Assembly (NCBI RefSeq): GCF_014837035.1
Contig: NZ_JACSPS010000004.1
Location: forward strand, 62,001-126,000
Length of the DNA stretch: 64,000 nucleotides
Reading direction: 5' to 3'
Source of the DNA: Kaistella pullorum
GTDB lineage: Bacteria; Bacteroidota; Bacteroidia; Flavobacteriales; Weeksellaceae
The position numbers were made by a program, and so were the translations under genes. Shown here one piece after another: positions 42,928 through 51,050 of this stretch; within the stretch, counting starts at the first letter, position 1, and every line of letters starts with the position of its first letter. The notes below the pieces were generated by a model. The model searched no databases, had not been told where the DNA came from, and was given only the letters and a program-made list of their open reading frames with translations.

Positions 42928-44007
42928 ATGAATAAAACGGCCTTATTTGACAAACATGTTTCGCTGGGTGCGAAGATGGTTCCTTTTGCAGGATTTGACA
43001 TGCCTGTGCAATACAGCGGTGTGACCGAAGAGCACTTTGCGGTGCGCGAGAAAGTTGGAATTTTTGACGTTTCGCACATGGGCCAGTTCCTGGTAGAAGG
43101 TGCCGCGGCCAAAGACCTGCTGCAATATGTGACTACAAATAATGTTGACAACCTGGAGACCGGAAAGGCTCAGTACACTTGCTTTCCCAACGGAAATGGC
43201 GGCATAGTGGACGATGTGATCATCTACAAGATGGCTGACGAAAAGTATTTTGTGGTGGTAAATGCTTCGAACATTGAAAAAGACTGGGAACACCTTACGA
43301 AGCACAATGAAAAATATAACGCGACACTCACGAACAGGTCCGATGAGCTGTCATTGATTGCGATCCAAGGTCCGAAAGCGGCTGAAACATTGCAAAAACT
43401 TACGGATACCAATCTTTCTGAGCTTCCTTATTATCATTTCACTGAAGGCAATGTGGCTGGCGTGAGTGATGTGATGATCTCTAACACTGGTTACACGGGC
43501 AGTGGCGGTTTCGAAATTTACTTTGAAAATGCAAGTGCCGAAAAAATTTGGATTGCACTGACGGAAGCCGGCGCCGAGTTTGGTCTTTTGCCATGTGGAC
43601 TTGCCTCGCGCGACACACTGCGACTGGAAAAAGGTTTTTGCCTGTACGGAAATGATATCGATGATACTACGTCGCCGCTTGAGGCCGGTTTAGGCTGGAT
43701 TACGAAATTTGACAAAGATTTTGTAGATAAAGAATTATTCGCGAAACAGAAAGAAGAAGGCGTAACCAAAAAACTCGTGGGTTTTGAGATGCAGGAACGC
43801 GCAATTCCGCGGCATGGCTACGAGCTCGAAGATGCGGAGGGCAACAAGATCGGGACGGTGACTTCGGGGACGATGAGTCCGATGAAAAATATCGGAATCG
43901 GGTTGGCATATGTTGACAAACCACATTTCAAGATTGGAACTGATATTTTCGTGAAGATCCGGAATAAAAGCGTGCCGGCGAAAGTGGTGAAACTTCCTTT
44001 TGTTTAA
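42928..44007 (+). CDS. gcvT: Aminomethyltransferase (glycine cleavage T protein)
   Basis: 359 residues, normal length. In the glycine cleavage system it takes the aminomethyl group from the H protein lipoate and passes it to tetrahydrofolate. Marks: PFAGFDMPVQYSGVTEEH near the N-terminus, FDVSHMGQF (about 47-55), NTGYTGSGGFEIYF (about 188-201) with the folate-binding region, LRLEKGFCLYGNDI and the C-terminal TSGTMSPMKNIGIG. The rest of the gcv system is not in the window. A very strong terminator follows. Confidence 0.96.
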   Translation: MNKTALFDKHVSLGAKMVPFAGFDMPVQYSGVTEEHFAVREKVGIFDVSHMGQFLVEGAAAKDLLQYVTTNNVDNLETGKAQYTCFPNGNGGIVDDVIIYKMADEKYFVVVNASNIEKDWEHLTKHNEKYNATLTNRSDELSLIAIQGPKAAETLQKLTDTNLSELPYYHFTEGNVAGVSDVMISNTGYTGSGGFEIYFENASAEKIWIALTEAGAEFGLLPCGLASRDTLRLEKGFCLYGNDIDDTTSPLEAGLGWITKFDKDFVDKELFAKQKEEGVTKKLVGFEMQERAIPRHGYELEDAEGNKIGTVTSGTMSPMKNIGIGLAYVDKPHFKIGTDIFVKIRNKSVPAKVVKLPFV

Positions 44008-44022
44008 GTTATGATATTAAAT

Positions 44023-44060
44023 AAAAAGTCGGCTGGAAAGATTTCCAGCCGACTTTTTTT
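44023..44060 (+). terminator. Bidirectional terminator between gcvT and hsp20
   Basis: AAAAGTCGGCTGGAAA pairs perfectly with TTTCCAGCCGACTTTT (16 bp), with T runs in both directions. Confidence 0.93.
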
Positions 44061-44083
44061 GCATTTCAAATCAATAACTCCAA

Positions 44084-44512
44084 TTATTTTATTTCGATGG
44101 TTTTCACGTTCTGCATGGTCACCTCTTTTTTCGGGACATCAATTTTCAGGATGCCGTCTTCATAAGACGCCTCTATCCTATCCGCTTCTACAACCTCCGG
44201 CAGTGTGAATGAACGCGAGAATGAACTGTAATTGAACTCGCGGCGTGTGAAAGCCCCGTTATTATCTTTTTCTTCGTTTTCAGACTGTCTTTCGCTCGAG
44301 ATAGTGAGCACATTTCTTTCAAGATTGATTTTGAAATCCTCTTTCTTGATTCCCGGCGCTGCTACCTGGATCTCGAAGCCGGCTTCATGTTCTTTTACGT
44401 TTACGGAAGGAAGTGTGAAGTCAGTCTTCTGGAATCTTGGTGTCGCAAAATCGAATAAATCTTTGGTGATGAAATCATCGAAAAAACTGTTTCTTCTGAT
44501 TAGGTTAGACAT
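44084..44512 (-). CDS. Hsp20/alpha-crystallin small heat-shock protein
   Basis: 142 residues. The alpha-crystallin domain is about 32-125 and includes FEIQVAAPGIKKEDFKINLE, followed by NVLTISSERQS. The conserved A-x-x-x-G-I-L motif appears as ASYEDGILKIDVPKKE near the end, and the C-terminal VKTIEIK gives the I-x-I tail. It binds unfolding proteins without ATP. It is probably monocistronic. Confidence 0.95.
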   Translation of the reverse strand: MSNLIRRNSFFDDFITKDLFDFATPRFQKTDFTLPSVNVKEHEAGFEIQVAAPGIKKEDFKINLERNVLTISSERQSENEEKDNNGAFTRREFNYSSFSRSFTLPEVVEADRIEASYEDGILKIDVPKKEVTMQNVKTIEIK

Positions 44513-44562
44513 TGCTTTAAATTTTTAAGGTTAAACTTCAACTTATCTGCTTCCTTAAACAC

Positions 44563-44598
44563 AAAAAAAATGCCCGCTCACTTTGGCGGACATTTTTT
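44563..44598 (-). terminator. Terminator of the ArsC-like gene
   Basis: On the minus strand AATGTCCGCC pairs with GCGGGCATT around 7 bases (one mismatch), then eight T residues. It lies about 80 bases after the stop. Confidence 0.75.
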
Positions 44599-44677
44599 CA
44601 TAAATATACTGCTGTTCAAGTCATTATGACTTTTAAAAAGCTAAATTAAAAATTCAAACCTGAAAATTTGTCATATA

Positions 44678-45037
44678 TTAACCATTGAGTTCAGCAAAGA
44701 ATCCGCGCAGCGCATCGAGGTTCTTCTTTTCGCTTCCAATGAATATTTCTTTGTCTGTAATGAAAACCGGACGTTTCAGAAAAGTATAATGATCCAGGAT
44801 CAGTTCGCGGTAATCTGCTTCCTGCAAAGTCTTCGGATTGATCTCGCGAAGTTTGATCTGGTTAGATTTTTTGCTGAAAAGTGCTTCGTAAGAGCCGGCC
44901 AATTTGTACATCTCATCTAGTTCTTCCTCTGTGACCGGATTTATTTTAATCTCGCGCATCTCCCAATCTTTCAGGTTATATTTTTTAATGATTTTCAGGC
45001 AGGTATCGCAAGTTCTTAAGTAAAATACTTTTTTCAT
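44678..45037 (-). CDS. ArsC/Spx-family thioredoxin-fold protein
   Basis: 119 residues. The N-terminal motif LRTCDTCLKI has a CxxC at residues 10-13, as in the ArsC/Spx family of thioredoxin-fold proteins, and the fold continues with VTEEELDEMYKLAG, and KRPVFITDKEIFIG near 90-103 (cis-Pro strand). In this family members reduce arsenate or act as redox regulators, and genome names such as arsenate reductase are not safe. No ars genes are near. It is probably monocistronic, with its own terminator. Confidence 0.82.
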   Translation of the reverse strand: MKKVFYLRTCDTCLKIIKKYNLKDWEMREIKINPVTEEELDEMYKLAGSYEALFSKKSNQIKLREINPKTLQEADYRELILDHYTFLKRPVFITDKEIFIGSEKKNLDALRGFFAELNG

Positions 45038-45128
45038 AGTTCAAAAATAGTCTTATTAATAATAAATAAAGAAAGTTTTTTAGTGTTGATTTGTTAAAAC
45101 TTTCAGGGCATCATCATTTGCAGTTATT

Positions 45129-45160
45129 TGAAAAACTCCCTTCTTGTGGGAAGAGAGTTT
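45129..45160 (-). terminator. Terminator of rny
   Basis: On the minus strand AAACTCTCTTC pairs with GAAGGGAGTTT (one G-U), then TTTC. It lies just after the rny stop. Confidence 0.7.
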
Positions 45161-45178
45161 ATCTTGATTTCTTAAAAA

Positions 45179-46747
45179 TTATCTCGCAATATTAACTGAC
45201 CTTGTCTCACGGATCACGGTGACGCGCACCTGGCCCGGGTAGGTAAGTTCATTCTGAATTTTTTCTGAAATGTCGTAAGACAGTTGTGAAGACTGGTCAT
45301 CATTCACACGGCCGCTTTCTACCATTACACGAAGCTCACGTCCGGCCTGGATTGCGTAGGCACTTGAAACACCGTCAAAACTCAAAGCAGCAGCTTCAAG
45401 GTCTTTCAGTCTTTGGATGTAGGACTCTAAAACCTGACGTCTGGCGCCCGGTCTCGCTCCCGAAATAGCATCTGCCACCTGGATGATCGGCGACAAAAGA
45501 GAAGTCATTTCCACCTCATCGTGGTGCGCACCAATTGCGTTTACAACCTCTGCATTTTCGCCGTAACGTTCTGCCCACTGCATACCAAGAAGTGCATGTG
45601 GAAGTTCCGATTCCTGCTCCGGAACTTTACCGATATCGTGCAGAAGTCCTGCTCTCTTCGCTAATTTTACATTTAAACCAAGTTCAGCCGCCATTGTTGC
45701 TGCGATATTCGCTACCTCACGCGAGTGCTGAAGAAGGTTCTGGCCATAAGATGAACGGAATTTCATTCGTCCGACAATTTTCACCAATTCCGGATGAAGC
45801 CCGTGAACACCAAGATCGATTACGGTACGTTTACCAACTTCAATGATTTCTTCCTCGATCTGTTTCTTTGTTTTTTCAACAACTTCTTCGATTCTTGCCG
45901 GGTGAATTCTTCCGTCAGTTACCAATCTGTGGAGTGAAAGTCTTGCGATCTCTCTTCTTACAGGATCGAAACATGAAAGCAGGATCGCCTCCGGCGTATC
46001 ATCTACTATGATCTCAACACCTGTTGCAGCTTCCAAAGCACGGATATTTCTACCTTCCCGACCAATAATGCGGCCTTTCACCTCATCAGATTCAATATTA
46101 AATACAGACACAGAGTTTTCTATCGCCTGTTCGGTACCGATTCTCTGGATTGTTTGAATTACAATTTTCTTAGCTTCCTGCTTTGCATTGAGCGTGGCTT
46201 CTTCCATAATGCTTTGAACATGAGCCTGCGCACGGGTCTTGGCTTCAGATTTCATCGCTTCCACCAGTTCGTTTCTGGCTTCTTCGGCAGAATAGTTGGC
46301 TACTTTTTCAAGCATCTCAACTTTTTGGGCAGTCGCTACATCGAGTTCCTGCTGTTTTCTCTCGATTACTTCCTGCTTCTTGTTGTAGTCAGCGATCTTA
46401 CGTTCAAGCTCTTTCTCCAGTTTTCCGGTTTTGCTCAGTTCGTCGTTCAGCTTGTTTTCTTTGTCTTTCGTACGTTTCTCCGCTTCCTGCATCTTTCGCT
46501 CACGTGTCTGGATATCGGCATCGTGTTGGGATTTCAGTTCAAGAAATTTTTCCTTTGCCTGAAGCTGCTTTTCCTTGCGCACAGATTCTGCCTGCACATT
46601 TGCTTTTTCTATAAGGTTTTCGGCGTTTTTGCGTGCATCATCGATGATGAATTTCGCCTTGGCATTAAGAGAACTTTTCGAGAAAAGTATCCCTGCCAAC
46701 GCACCTCCGATGAGGCAGACGATGCCGACAATAATGGTTGTTATCAT
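45179..46747 (-). CDS. rny: Ribonuclease Y
   Basis: 522 residues. An N-terminal membrane helix ([18 protein letters not shown]) is followed by a long coiled coil (about 30-175) rich in Glu/Lys/Gln. The KH domain has [20 protein letters not shown] near 228-247, and the HD domain has [12 protein letters not shown] with GAHHDEVE further on. RNase Y is a membrane-bound endoribonuclease starting mRNA decay. A 6S-like RNA lies between it and zapA on the same strand, so rny probably needs its own promoter or read-through. Confidence 0.96.
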   Translation of the reverse strand: MITTIIVGIVCLIGGALAGILFSKSSLNAKAKFIIDDARKNAENLIEKANVQAESVRKEKQLQAKEKFLELKSQHDADIQTRERKMQEAEKRTKDKENKLNDELSKTGKLEKELERKIADYNKKQEVIERKQQELDVATAQKVEMLEKVANYSAEEARNELVEAMKSEAKTRAQAHVQSIMEEATLNAKQEAKKIVIQTIQRIGTEQAIENSVSVFNIESDEVKGRIIGREGRNIRALEAATGVEIIVDDTPEAILLSCFDPVRREIARLSLHRLVTDGRIHPARIEEVVEKTKKQIEEEIIEVGKRTVIDLGVHGLHPELVKIVGRMKFRSSYGQNLLQHSREVANIAATMAAELGLNVKLAKRAGLLHDIGKVPEQESELPHALLGMQWAERYGENAEVVNAIGAHHDEVEMTSLLSPIIQVADAISGARPGARRQVLESYIQRLKDLEAAALSFDGVSSAYAIQAGRELRVMVESGRVNDDQSSQLSYDISEKIQNELTYPGQVRVTVIRETRSVNIAR

Positions 46748-46804
46748 ATATGTTTAGTTTTAATAATGTTCATATTTAAAAAAATCAGTTTGCAAATAAG
46801 GCAT

Positions 46805-46988
46805 AAAAAAGCCTACAATAATTCAGTGATTTAGAGTAAACTCCTAATCAACACGATTTGAACTGATTTTCACTTTCTGTAATCCGGGCAGGCCGGCGCG
46901 CCATCAAGTGAACTTTCGTCCGGTAATTGTTTAGCGTTGAGTTTACCTTAATGTGTTAGAACTATTGTAGGCAGTCGGTTGTAGGGAA
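46805..46988 (-). ncRNA. ssrS: 6S-like RNA (6S-Flavo type)
   Basis: The 250-base gap between zapA and rny can fold on the minus strand into a long rod: GCCTACAATA pairs with TATTGTAGGC (46963-46972 with 46811-46820), GTAAACTC with GAGTTTAC inside it, and TTCACTT with AAGTGAA further in, leaving a central bubble. The closing stem is followed by six T residues, a terminator. A near-match -7 element (TAGATTTT) at the zapA stop puts the 5' end near 46988, so the RNA is about 184 nt, the size of 6S RNA. 6S RNA also follows zapA in proteobacteria. 6S mimics an open promoter and holds RNA polymerase. Confidence 0.7.
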
Positions 46989-46997
46989 GAGAAAAAT

Positions 46998-47285
46998 CTA
47001 CTCTTCCACTGCGTCCAGCAGTTTGCTGATCTCCTGGATCCGCTCGCTGGCCGCGTTCATATTTTTTTCGTTGCTTAGGGCCATCACTTCAGCGTTGGTT
47101 CCCAGTTTAAGGGCGCACATTGCCAACGCATCCTGTTTATCCCTTACATCGAAGTTTTGCTCAAAATCTTTAATCATACCCTCGATCTGCTTTCCTACTT
47201 TTCTAAGGGTTTCTTCTTCCGCAGACGGCACATTCAGCGGGTAGGTTCTCCCGGCAATGTTGATGGTTATTCTTCTTACTTCCAT
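46998..47285 (-). CDS. zapA: Cell division protein ZapA
   Basis: 95 residues. The N-terminus RRITINIAGRTYPLNVPS and the EEETLRKVGKQIEGMI helix followed by a C-terminal coiled coil (residues about 55-95) are typical of ZapA. It bundles FtsZ filaments at the Z-ring. Its ATG follows directly on the stop codon of the coiled-coil gene (TAA-ATG), so the two are translationally coupled. Confidence 0.93.
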   Translation of the reverse strand: MEVRRITINIAGRTYPLNVPSAEEETLRKVGKQIEGMIKDFEQNFDVRDKQDALAMCALKLGTNAEVMALSNEKNMNAASERIQEISKLLDAVEE

Positions 47286-47588
47286 TTATAAGCCGCTATT
47301 CTGAAGTTCGGCAATGCATTGGTCTACTTCCTTTATCAGACGGTTGATGTGGTTTTTCATCAGCCTGTTGTGATCTGGATTTCCGCTGATTGCTGAGTAA
47401 AGTTTTATATTTTTCTGTTCTTCTGCCAATACCTGATTTTTTTTCCGCTCTTCATCGTATCTGTTTTTCAGTTCCTCATGTTCTTTTGAGAGTTCTGAAT
47501 ACTTCTCGCTGATACTCTTGTAGCTTTTGCTAATGCTTAGAATCTTTTTCTCTAATTCCGAAAAATTATTTTCAAGGTCCTTCAGCAT
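47286..47588 (-). CDS. Coiled-coil protein, ZapB-like by position
   Basis: 100 residues, almost all coiled coil (about 1-65) with heptads such as LEKKILSISKSYKSISEKY, rich in Glu, Lys and Ser, and a C-terminal part (NPDHNRLMKNHINRLIKEVD) with conserved-looking basic residues. No catalytic motif. It lies directly upstream of zapA with zero spacing, in a place where flavobacteria keep a small coiled-coil gene, so a Z-ring partner is likely; a ZapB name is an inference. An exact promoter element lies about 30 bases upstream. Confidence 0.72.
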   Translation of the reverse strand: MLKDLENNFSELEKKILSISKSYKSISEKYSELSKEHEELKNRYDEERKKNQVLAEEQKNIKLYSAISGNPDHNRLMKNHINRLIKEVDQCIAELQNSGL

Positions 47589-47618
47589 TTTTCAGGTTCA
47601 ATTTATTCTAACTGTTAG

Positions 47619-47626
47619 CAAAAGTA
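47619..47626 (-). promoter_or_regulatory. -7 element of the zapB-like/zapA operon
   Basis: TACTTTTG on the minus strand, exact match, 30 bases before the ATG. Confidence 0.6.
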
Positions 47627-47725
47627 GGAAATTTTGGGTAATACTGACGCTTATTTTAAGAATATCTTAGCGTAAGCAACAGGCGAAGTGCTGTGTTTCA
47701 ACGTCCGACAGTAAGTCAGGAGTAT

Positions 47726-48511
47726 TTACTCAAACTTCAGCACAAACATGAAAGCTCGGCTTTTCGCGCTTACGATCGCCGGCGTCCAATACGGTGGCGT
47801 ATCGGCATTGTCGGGAACCATTTCGTCATTGATCATGAAGGTGCCTCGGAAACCCGGTGTAAGCTTGAATCTGCTGAAATAAAACTGCATACCGATCTCG
47901 GCTGACCACGCGAAATTGCTCGAAGTGGAACGGAAAAGGCCCTGCGAATTATCATCTGCTGCGTTGGAATTTGACTGCAAATTCAGCATCCAGTTTACAC
48001 CTGCCGCGGCGTAAGGTCGGGAATTATACCAACGGTCACCGTGGATCTCAATAAGTAATGGTAGATCTACGTAGGTAGATTTTATAGTTCGGAGTTTATC
48101 CGCATCGCTCAAAACACGAGGCGTAAACGGCGGGTTGGAGTTGGTGCCTGCAGCAAACCGGTCATTAGCCTGTGTATCAAAATAAAGTTCTCTTTCAACA
48201 AACTGCAGCCCGGGTTCAAATCTAAGGTCAAAATTTTCATTCAGGCGCAGTTTACCGATAAGGCCCGCGCCGAAACTGTACGTGGATTTGCTTTGCACAA
48301 GATTTTTCTGTCCGTCCATCCCGAATTTGGGGTCCAAAACCAGTTTGTAATCGAAATTGTTGCCTGCGAGATAAAAGCCATAGCTGAATTTTTGGTTATC
48401 AAATCCTTCAAGGTTGTCCATCCGGTCCTTATTGCGGAAAAGTTGCGCACTGCTGAGCGTGGCAACTGAAATGGCTGTAAGAACATTAAGCTTTGAAAAT
48501 ATTTTCCGCAT
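47726..48511 (-). CDS. porT: PorT-family outer-membrane protein (type IX secretion / gliding)
   Basis: 261 residues from MRKIFSKLNVLTAISVATLS, a signal peptide. The rest is an outer-membrane beta barrel with alternating strands (YGFYLAGNNFDYKLVL, DLRFEPGLQFVERELYF, YAAAGVNWMLNLQS) and a terminal aromatic strand (AFMFVLKFE). It matches PorT, needed for the type IX secretion system. The neighbour is menG/ubiE, an arrangement I recall for PorT in flavobacteria. The two stop-start codons are separated by a single base, so they are co-translated. An earlier in-frame ATG lies inside menG and adds non-signal residues. Confidence 0.85.
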   Translation of the reverse strand: MRKIFSKLNVLTAISVATLSSAQLFRNKDRMDNLEGFDNQKFSYGFYLAGNNFDYKLVLDPKFGMDGQKNLVQSKSTYSFGAGLIGKLRLNENFDLRFEPGLQFVERELYFDTQANDRFAAGTNSNPPFTPRVLSDADKLRTIKSTYVDLPLLIEIHGDRWYNSRPYAAAGVNWMLNLQSNSNAADDNSQGLFRSTSSNFAWSAEIGMQFYFSRFKLTPGFRGTFMINDEMVPDNADTPPYWTPAIVSAKSRAFMFVLKFE

Positions 48512-48512
48512 A

Positions 48513-49232
48513 TTATTTGGTTGCCTTATAAATAGTCGCAATGCCCAGACTAAGTTTTTTATACTCTACTTTACTGAAACCACTGTTCAAAAGTATGTTT
48601 TTCATCTTTTCACCGAACGGAAACGCATTCACCGAGTCCGGCAGGTACGTGTAAGCGCGGTTATCTTTGGAAACCAGACGCCCGATGAGCGGCAGGATAT
48701 TCTTAAAATAAAACATATAAAAAGGACCCAGAAAGCCTTCAACTTTCGAAAATTCCAAAATATAGACGCTTTTTTTCTCTTTCACCACACGGCTAAGTTC
48801 AGCCAGGCCTTTCTCCAGGTTTTCGAAATTCCGAACTCCAAATGCAACGCAAACCGCATCGAATTTATTGCTTTCAAACGGCAGGTTTTCCGCATCACCT
48901 TTCTGCATCGAAATAGCTTCGGTGAGATTCGCTTTTTTAATTTTTTCGATACCTACATTCAGCATCTGCTGTGAAAGATCTAAGCCTACGACCTCTGCGC
49001 CGGTACCCTTTTGAACCGCAATAGCGAGATCGCCGGTTCCCGTGGCAACATCAAGCACGAGCTTCGGCTTGTCTGCATTCATCCATTTCACAAGCGTGTT
49101 GCGCCATAAAACATCGATTTTCATCGAAAGCACATGGTTCAGCAGGTCGTATTTTGGGGCGATGTTATCAAACATCTCCTCTACTTCGCGTTTTTTGCCG
49201 GCTTCGGTATTATATGGTTTTATCTGGCTCAA
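48513..49232 (-). CDS. menG: Demethylmenaquinone / ubiquinone methyltransferase
   Basis: 239 residues, class I SAM methyltransferase. Motif I is LDVATGTGDLAIA (about 61-73). UbiE/MenG signatures are FDNIAPKYDLLNHVLSM near residue 22 and RVVKEKKSVYILEFS with YTYLPDSVNAFP further on. It methylates the demethylmenaquinone ring, the last step of menaquinone synthesis, at the inner membrane face. It shares an operon with porT. The upstream gene is separated by 10 bases, so all three may be co-transcribed. Confidence 0.95.
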   Translation of the reverse strand: MSQIKPYNTEAGKKREVEEMFDNIAPKYDLLNHVLSMKIDVLWRNTLVKWMNADKPKLVLDVATGTGDLAIAVQKGTGAEVVGLDLSQQMLNVGIEKIKKANLTEAISMQKGDAENLPFESNKFDAVCVAFGVRNFENLEKGLAELSRVVKEKKSVYILEFSKVEGFLGPFYMFYFKNILPLIGRLVSKDNRAYTYLPDSVNAFPFGEKMKNILLNSGFSKVEYKKLSLGIATIYKATK

Positions 49233-49242
49233 AATCTTTTAT

Positions 49243-49812
49243 TTAAAAATTATAGTACTCTTTATAGTAAATAAGAAAGTCGTCTTTGCGGAAAATCTTG
49301 GTACGTGATTCTATTTTCTGTACGTTTTTTATCACCTTGTCATAATCTTCATCGACATTATAATAAAAATCTTCGCTGTAAAGCCTGTTCATCAGTTTTG
49401 GTTCGTTCAGGTAGTTTTTATTGTCGATGACAGTGGCTTTTCGGGCAGCTATAAGCGAATCTTTATTAAGCCCATAACCATAAAACTGCTCATTGATATA
49501 ATAATCCTCATGTGCAATGTTCAGTAATCCGCGTTCTTTTTTCACCTCAAATGCGGAATCATACAGCAAATTCCGCTTGTCATCAAGAACCTTTACATGG
49601 TTCCGGCCTTTTTTAAGATCAACCTTAAAGTTTTGGCCGGCGGTAATGGTGTTCTCGCGGCCATTATTCAGAATGAAATAATAGGTATTGTCCGTCGGAT
49701 TATCTACAAGGTAGTAGTTGCGTTTCGCCAAAAAAAGAAAATAAACACCGAAGGCGAATAATACGGTGAGAACCGCGATGATCAAACCCTTTGTAGATGC
49801 ACTTATTTTCAT
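49243..49812 (-). CDS. Hypothetical membrane-anchored protein
   Basis: 189 residues from MKISASTKGLIIAVL. A single membrane helix (about 8-28) is followed by an extracytoplasmic domain rich in Tyr, Asn, Asp and Lys (YYLVDNPTDNTYYFILNNGR). I recognise no family. It starts the transcript that continues to menG and porT; an exact TAAATTTG lies 24 bases before this ATG and settles the start against an earlier in-frame one. Its place beside porT might mean a role in export or gliding; this is a guess. Confidence 0.7.
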   Translation of the reverse strand: MKISASTKGLIIAVLTVLFAFGVYFLFLAKRNYYLVDNPTDNTYYFILNNGRENTITAGQNFKVDLKKGRNHVKVLDDKRNLLYDSAFEVKKERGLLNIAHEDYYINEQFYGYGLNKDSLIAARKATVIDNKNYLNEPKLMNRLYSEDFYYNVDEDYDKVIKNVQKIESRTKIFRKDDFLIYYKEYYNF

Positions 49813-49836
49813 ATTTAATTTTGTAGTAATCCCGAG

Positions 49837-49844
49837 CAAATTTA
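49837..49844 (-). promoter_or_regulatory. -7 element of the hypothetical-menG-porT transcript
   Basis: TAAATTTG on the minus strand, exact match. Confidence 0.55.
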
Positions 49845-49882
49845 ATAATAATTTTGCTTCTTGATGATACAATATTAATCAT

Positions 49883-49890
49883 TAACTTTG
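49883..49890 (+). promoter_or_regulatory. -7 element of the FabH-like gene
   Basis: TAACTTTG, exact match, 23 bases before the ATG; divergent from the neighbouring element. Confidence 0.6.
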
Positions 49891-49913
49891 CTTTAAATTT
49901 TTCAATTTAAAAA

Positions 49914-50981
49914 ATGCCGAACACTATCATTATAGGCTCCGGAAGTTATATTCCAACAAAAATTATCGGGCGCGACCATTTTATGGATTCCGTTTTTTAT
50001 ACGGATGAAGGCGATAAAATAGACAAACCGGTAGAAGAAATCATCCAGAAGTTTGTAGAAATCACCGAGATTGAAGACCGCCGTTATCTGGAAGATGATG
50101 AGTTTAATTCAGACCTCGGTTTCCGCGCGGCCAAAGAGGCCATTTATGACGCGGGAATTGATCAGGAAGATCTGGATTACATTATCTACGCCAGCAACTT
50201 TGGCGAAGTTGACAAAAATGGCATGACGAATTTTATGCCTTCAATGTCTGCCCGCGTGAAAAACAAACTGGGCATCAGAAACCGCAAATGTGTAAATTAC
50301 GATATGATCTTCGGTTGCCCGGGCTGGGTAGAAGCAATGATCATGGCGGATACACTTATCAAGGCTAAAAAAGCCAAACTTATCCTAGTAATAGGGTCTG
50401 AAACGCTAAGCCGTGTAACTGACGCCTATGACCGTAACAAGATGATTTTTGCAGACGGCGCCGGCGCTGTGGTGGTAAAAGCAACAGACGACGAAAATGT
50501 CGGGATTATCGCTGATTCAACACTTTGTGATAACGATTCTGAACTTCAGTATCTGGAAAATGCGCCTTCTCTGAAACAGGACGAAGACCGTAAACCCCTC
50601 TACATCAGGATGCATGGCCGTAAAATTTACGAATATGCGCTGAAAAATGTTCCGATTGCCATAAAAGAAACCATTGACCAGGCTGGACTTAGCATTGAAG
50701 ATATTGATAAGATCCTGATTCATCAGGCCAACGCGAAGATGGATTATGCGATGATTTCTAGACTTTTTAAACTATACGGCATCACTAACTATGATCACGC
50801 GATTGCGCCGATGACCATCCAACAGTTAGGAAATTCATCCGTTGCGACAATTCCTACCATGTTTGACCTTATCATCAAAGGTGAGATGAAAGGACATTCA
50901 TTTAAAGAAAAAGGAACGATCGTATTTGCGTCTGTGGGCGCAGGAATGAACATCAACGCGCTGGTGTACAGGTTTCCCTAA
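49914..50981 (+). CDS. 3-oxoacyl-ACP synthase III family protein (FabH-like)
   Basis: 355 residues, thiolase fold. The triad is Cys135 in MIFGCPGWVE, His270 in LIHQANAKM and Asn307 in LGNSSVATIP, as in FabH. The protein is longer than true FabH (~320) and carries an N-terminal variation (YTDEGDKIDKPVEEI), so it may be a specialised condensing enzyme rather than the main fatty-acid initiator. It would condense an acyl-CoA with malonyl-ACP. It is followed by a strong terminator, so it is monocistronic. Confidence 0.87.
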   Translation: MPNTIIIGSGSYIPTKIIGRDHFMDSVFYTDEGDKIDKPVEEIIQKFVEITEIEDRRYLEDDEFNSDLGFRAAKEAIYDAGIDQEDLDYIIYASNFGEVDKNGMTNFMPSMSARVKNKLGIRNRKCVNYDMIFGCPGWVEAMIMADTLIKAKKAKLILVIGSETLSRVTDAYDRNKMIFADGAGAVVVKATDDENVGIIADSTLCDNDSELQYLENAPSLKQDEDRKPLYIRMHGRKIYEYALKNVPIAIKETIDQAGLSIEDIDKILIHQANAKMDYAMISRLFKLYGITNYDHAIAPMTIQQLGNSSVATIPTMFDLIIKGEMKGHSFKEKGTIVFASVGAGMNINALVYRFP

Positions 50982-51005
50982 TTAAGATTTAAGTTTTTAA
51001 GAAAT

Positions 51006-51039
51006 AAAAGCACAAAACCATTTCAGTTTGTGCTTTTTT
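51006..51039 (+). terminator. Terminator of the FabH-like gene
   Basis: AAAAGCACAAA pairs with TTTGTGCTTTT around 10 bases, then T residues. Confidence 0.85.
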
Positions 51040-51050
51040 AATGAAGACAA

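Noticed and set aside
46154-46834. Long open frame (226 codons) on the plus strand opposite rny
   Set aside because: It lies opposite a coiled-coil coding region of clear family, is Phe/Leu-rich with no domain or promoter, and is an antisense shadow.
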